Shown: positions 5,727-8,310 of the stretch, in pieces
Layout of the letters: each line of letters opens with the position of its first letter
How positions within the stretch are numbered: position 1 is the first letter of the stretch
Assembly (NCBI GenBank): GCA_005881235.1
Contig: VBEQ01000125.1
Span: forward strand, 1-8,310
DNA from: Chloroflexota bacterium
GTDB taxonomy: Bacteria; Chloroflexota; Dormibacteria; CF-121
Direction: 5' to 3'
DNA length: 8,310 nt
Notes under the pieces: model-generated
Seen by the model: only the letters and a program-made list of their open reading frames with translations
Databases searched by the model: none
What the model was told of the DNA's origin: nothing
Program-made: the position numbers and the translations under genes

Positions 5727-6581
5727 ATGGCCACGCTTGCCGACATCCGCCGCCGGATCGCCAGCGTGAAGAACACGCAGCAGATCACGCGCGCCATGCA
5801 GGCGGTCGCCGCCTCCAAGCTGCGGCGGGTGCAGGCTCGGGCGGAGGCGGCCCGACCCTACGCCGACCGGATGGCCGACGTTCTGGTCGAAGTGGCCAGC
5901 CGGGTGACCAGCTACCAGCATCCCTTCCTCATCGAGCGGCCGGTGAAGAAGCGCTTGCTGATCCTGGTCTCGTCCGATCGCGGGCTGGCCGGGGGCCTGA
6001 ATGTCAATGCCTTTCGGGTGGCGCTCAGCTACATCCGCCAGGGCGACGTCGGGCTCGATACCATCGGCCGCAAAGGGCGCGACTACTTTCGACGGCTCGG
6101 CGTCCCGATCCTCGCCGAGGTGTCGCAGATCGGCGACCGGCCGCAGCTGAAGGACATCCTGCCCGCGATCACGGTGGCCCGCGACGAGTACCTCGAGGGT
6201 AACGTCGACGAGGTGGCGTTGCTCTATACGCACTTTGCCTCGGTCAGCCGACTGGAGCCGACGATCAAGGTGCTGATCCCTGTCCGGGTGCCGGAGCGCA
6301 AACAAGAGGGTCTGCGCATCGACTACGTGTACGAACCCGAAGCCGAGGAGGTGCTCTCGCAGTTGCTGCCTCGGTACGTCGAGGCGCAGGTCTACGCCGC
6401 GGTGCTGGACAATTTGGCAAGCTTCTACGCCGCCCAGATGGTCGCGATGCGCAACGCGACGGATAATGCAGGGGAGTTGATCGAGGACCTGACCCTGCTG
6501 CGCAACAAGGTGCGGCAGGCGACGATCACCAAGGAATTGAGTGAAATCGTGGGTGGCGCGGAAGCGCTGACCGCCGGCTAG
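5727..6581 (+). CDS. atpG: ATP synthase F1 subunit gamma (central shaft)
   Basis: A 284-residue rotor subunit that turns inside the alpha3beta3 head and drives the binding-change cycle. The N-terminal coiled-coil helix is IRRRIASVKNTQQITRAMQAVAASKLRR (7-34, shown here by its ends: IRRRIASV and AASKLRR). The central Rossmann-like domain carries SSDRGLAGGLNVN (82-94), with Ala where many gammas have Cys. The C-terminal helix has NATDNAGELIEDL and RQATITKELSEIVGGAEAL (243-281). Length is close to E. coli's 287, and there is no sign of the extra gamma loop described in mycobacteria. The ATG lies 6 bases after the atpA stop; only a weak AAAGGA is found 13 bases upstream. Its TAG stop is embedded in the atpD ribosome-binding site. 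Confidence 0.96.
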   Translation: MATLADIRRRIASVKNTQQITRAMQAVAASKLRRVQARAEAARPYADRMADVLVEVASRVTSYQHPFLIERPVKKRLLILVSSDRGLAGGLNVNAFRVALSYIRQGDVGLDTIGRKGRDYFRRLGVPILAEVSQIGDRPQLKDILPAITVARDEYLEGNVDEVALLYTHFASVSRLEPTIKVLIPVRVPERKQEGLRIDYVYEPEAEEVLSQLLPRYVEAQVYAAVLDNLASFYAAQMVAMRNATDNAGELIEDLTLLRNKVRQATITKELSEIVGGAEALTAG

Positions 6582-6586
6582 GAGGT
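6579..6586 (+). promoter_or_regulatory. Near-perfect ribosome-binding site of atpD, overlapping the atpG stop codon
   Basis: TAGGAGGT contains the atpG TAG stop and an ideal Shine-Dalgarno core, 4 bases before the atpD ATG at 6591. Ribosomes ending on gamma finish directly on the beta initiation site, so the two steps may be linked. Confidence 0.85.
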
Positions 6587-6590
6587 ACCA

Positions 6591-8117
6591 ATGGCAATCG
6601 CAGAGAAGGCGGAGAAAAAGCAAGACAAGCCGAAGAAGGCGCGAACCGGCCGCGTGGACCAGATCATCGGTCCGGTCGTCGACGTCGTCTTCGAGGCGCA
6701 GGATCTGCCGGAGATCTACCACGCGCTCGAGATCGACCGCGGCAAGCAGGGCCGCCTCGTCCTCGAAGTGCAGCAACATCGTGGTAATGACGTGGTGCGG
6801 ACGATCGCGATGGACTCGACCGACGGGCTGGTGCGCGGCACCGAGGTCAAAGACACGGGCGGTCCGATCACAGTCCCGGTGGGGAAGGGGACCCTCGGCC
6901 GGATGATGAACGTTATCGGTGATCCGATTGACGGCAAGGGCAAGATCGAGTCCGAGGTCCGGCTGCCGATCCACCGTCCCGCGCCGCCCGTCAGCGAGCA
7001 GGCCACCGACACCGAGGTGCTGGAGACCGGCATCAAGGTCATCGACCTCGTTACCACCTTCGCCAAGGGCAGCAAGATCGGATTGTTCGGTGGCGCCGGC
7101 GTCGGCAAGACGGTCATCGTCATGGAGCTGATCCGCAATATCGCCACCGAGCACAGCGGGTTCTCCGTTTTTGCCGGCGTCGGTGAGCGCACGCGCGAGG
7201 GCAACTCGCTCTGGCTCGAGATGAACGAATCCGGGGTCATCGACAAGACCTCGCTGGTCTTTGGGCAGATGAACGAACCGCCCGGGGCGCGAGCTCGGGT
7301 GGGGCTGACCGGTCTGACCCTGGCCGAGTATTTCCGCGACGAGTTCGGCCAGGACGTCCTGCTGTTCATCGACAACGTCTTCCGCTACATGCTGGCCGGC
7401 AGCGAAGTCTCGGCCCTGCTGGGCCGGCTGCCGTCAGCGGTCGGCTACCAGCCCACGCTGGCCACCGAAATGGGAGACCTCGAGGAACGGATCACCTCCA
7501 CCAAGAAAGGCTCGATCACCTCCGTGCAGGCGGTCTTCGTGCCCGCGGACGACTACACCGACCCCGCGATCGCGACAACCTTTGCCCACCTGGGCGCCAC
7601 CGTGAGCCTCTCGCGCGCGATCGTCGAACGCGGCATCTACCCGGCGGTCGACCCCCTCGACTCCTTCTCGCGATTCCTGACCCCCGACATCGTCGGCGAG
7701 GAGCACTACCGCGTGGCGCGTGGCGTGCAGCAGGTGCTGCAGCGCAACAAGGAGCTGCAGGACATCATCGCCATTCTTGGCCCCGATGAGCTGTCCGAAG
7801 ACGACAAGGTGCTGGTCGCGCGGGCGCGCAAGATCGAGCGTTTCCTCTCGCAGCCGTTCTTCGTCGCCGAGATCTTCACCAACCGGCCCGGCAAGTACGT
7901 GCCCCTGAAAGAGACGATCCGCGGCTTCAGCGAGATCCTCGAGGGGAAGCACGACGACCTGCCGGAGCAGGCCTTCTACATGGTCGGCACCATCGACGAG
8001 GCCGTGGCCGCCGCCAAGGGTGAGACCGCCCCGACCGAGGAGAAGAAGCCAGAGCCGGAGAAAGCCAAAGGCGACGCCGGCGAGAAAGCCAAAGCGGACT
8101 CGTCCGCCAAGCGCTAG
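6591..8117 (+). CDS. atpD: ATP synthase F1 subunit beta (catalytic)
   Basis: The catalytic subunit that makes ATP from ADP and Pi (508 aa, versus ~460-480 usually). Walker A is GGAGVGKT (167-174, K173). The catalytic glutamate is E199 in GERTREGN, with R200 beside it. Walker B ends in D261 (LLFIDN). The adenine-pocket tyrosine is Y350 in GIYPAVDP, and the lever motif is DELSEDD (399-405). The extra length is at the ends: a Lys-rich N-terminal leader (~1-17) before GRVDQIIGPVVDVVF, and an Ala/Lys/Glu-rich C-terminal tail (~478-508) after the normal end YMVGTIDEAVAAAK. Uncommon residues are I327, G335, F359 and N386, where Pro, Asp, Thr and Tyr are usual. Starts at ATG with an excellent Shine-Dalgarno. 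All key catalytic residues are intact. Confidence 0.97.
   Translation: MAIAEKAEKKQDKPKKARTGRVDQIIGPVVDVVFEAQDLPEIYHALEIDRGKQGRLVLEVQQHRGNDVVRTIAMDSTDGLVRGTEVKDTGGPITVPVGKGTLGRMMNVIGDPIDGKGKIESEVRLPIHRPAPPVSEQATDTEVLETGIKVIDLVTTFAKGSKIGLFGGAGVGKTVIVMELIRNIATEHSGFSVFAGVGERTREGNSLWLEMNESGVIDKTSLVFGQMNEPPGARARVGLTGLTLAEYFRDEFGQDVLLFIDNVFRYMLAGSEVSALLGRLPSAVGYQPTLATEMGDLEERITSTKKGSITSVQAVFVPADDYTDPAIATTFAHLGATVSLSRAIVERGIYPAVDPLDSFSRFLTPDIVGEEHYRVARGVQQVLQRNKELQDIIAILGPDELSEDDKVLVARARKIERFLSQPFFVAEIFTNRPGKYVPLKETIRGFSEILEGKHDDLPEQAFYMVGTIDEAVAAAKGETAPTEEKKPEPEKAKGDAGEKAKADSSAKR
8058..8094 (+). repeat. 13-base direct repeat encoding EKAK in the beta-subunit tail
   Basis: GAGAAAGCCAAAG occurs at 8058-8070 and again at 8082-8094, offset by 24 bases (8 codons), giving EKAKGDAG then EKAKADSS. 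The repeat keeps the reading frame and suggests that part of the tail grew by a short in-frame duplication. Confidence 0.7.
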
Positions 8118-8124
8118 GGACAGA

Positions 8125-8310
8125 TTGGCCGAGAACAAGCTGCATGTCGACATCGTCACCGTCGAAGGCCGGCGCTTCAAGGGCGATGCCGACTTCGTGG
8201 TGGCGCCCGGCGCGGATGGAGAGCTCGGCATCCTGCCGCGCCACATCCCGCTGTTGACCCCGCTCAAGCCGGGCGTGGTGAAGGTGCGCAACGAGAACGA
8301 GGAGCAGTTT
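8125..8310 (+). CDS. atpC: ATP synthase F1 subunit epsilon, N-terminal part (cut by the window edge)
   Basis: The first 62 residues of the small rotor subunit that links gamma to the c-ring and often restrains ATP hydrolysis. The sequence reads MAENKLHVDIVTVEGRRF, then FVVAPGADGELGILPRHIPLLTPLKPGVVKV, the standard N-terminal beta-sandwich with its conserved PG..GELGILP.H.PLLT..KPG pattern (~28-52). The start is TTG, 7 bases after the atpD stop, with AGGGA (8116-8120) 4 bases upstream; no ATG is available near the expected N-terminus. The frame stays open to the end of the window. The C-terminal helical domain that would show regulatory capacity lies outside. Confidence 0.93.
   Translation, partial: MAENKLHVDIVTVEGRRFKGDADFVVAPGADGELGILPRHIPLLTPLKPGVVKVRNENEEQF

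Noticed and set aside
4802..6202. A 466-codon + strand open frame in another frame across atpA and atpG
   Set aside because: It lies inside two certain genes, has Arg/Pro/Gly-rich composition typical of frame-shifted GC-rich coding DNA, and has no motif.
4113..7154. A 1013-codon open frame on the - strand covering parts of atpA, atpG and atpD
   Set aside because: The three sense genes share one reading frame and the antisense codons align with theirs. Antisense stops would need sense codons TTA, CTA or TCA, which are rare in this GC-rich DNA. The predicted protein is rich in D, H, R and L with no recognisable domain, so it is a codon-bias shadow.
7434..8291. A 285-codon - strand open frame opposite atpD and atpC
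   Set aside because: Opposite highly conserved coding sequence, with composition mirroring the sense codons; no independent support.
1..8310. CRISPR arrays, tRNA or rRNA genes, insertion sequences, phage genes or a novel defence-like system
   Set aside because: Coding density is nearly complete with identified core genes; no repeat arrays, RNA genes, transposase motifs or terminal inverted repeats were seen on either strand.

Overview
The window is a high-GC bacterial stretch with every gene on the + strand. It reads as one tightly packed cluster: the 3' end of glyA, a wecA-type glycosyl-phosphate transferase, two small ATP-synthase accessory membrane proteins (AtpZ-like and AtpI-like), and then the structural genes of an F-type ATP synthase in the classical order a-c-b-delta-alpha-gamma-beta-epsilon. 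The last gene, atpC, runs off the right edge.

Organism: the high GC content, the frequent GTG and TTG starts, separate b and delta genes (not the mycobacterial b-delta fusion), a c subunit with an actinobacterial-looking IGDG motif, and a glyA/wecA neighbourhood next to atp all suggest a high-GC Gram-positive-related (Terrabacteria) lineage. Chloroflexota, Dormibacterota or a deep actinobacterial relative would fit. This is inference from gene order and motif resemblance; no marker in the window settles the phylum.

Layout: 1-302 glyA end; 275-1372 wecA-like, overlapping glyA by 28 bases; 1373-1458 the only sizeable spacer, with two overlapping GC-rich hairpins but no clear promoter; 1459-2065 AtpZ-like and AtpI-like genes; 2062-4082 membrane sector and stalk genes atpB, atpE, atpF, atpH; 4101-8117 catalytic-head genes atpA, atpG, atpD; 8125-8310 start of atpC. 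Most junctions overlap by 4 or 8 bases or are separated by fewer than 25 bases, so translational coupling within one transcript is likely. The strongest ribosome-binding sites precede atpE and atpD, two products needed in several copies per complex.

Function: subunits a, c and b form the membrane proton channel, rotor ring and stator. Delta joins the stator to the alpha3beta3 head, and gamma with epsilon forms the central shaft. The catalytic motifs are intact, so a working enzyme is expected, and the c-site sequence favours H+ over Na+.

No undescribed system is visible; this is mostly ordinary core-genome content. The points most worth a second look are the charged low-complexity tails on both alpha (C-terminal) and beta (both ends), a set of uncommon substitutions in otherwise conserved parts of beta and subunit a, and the alternative hairpins just upstream of the atp genes.
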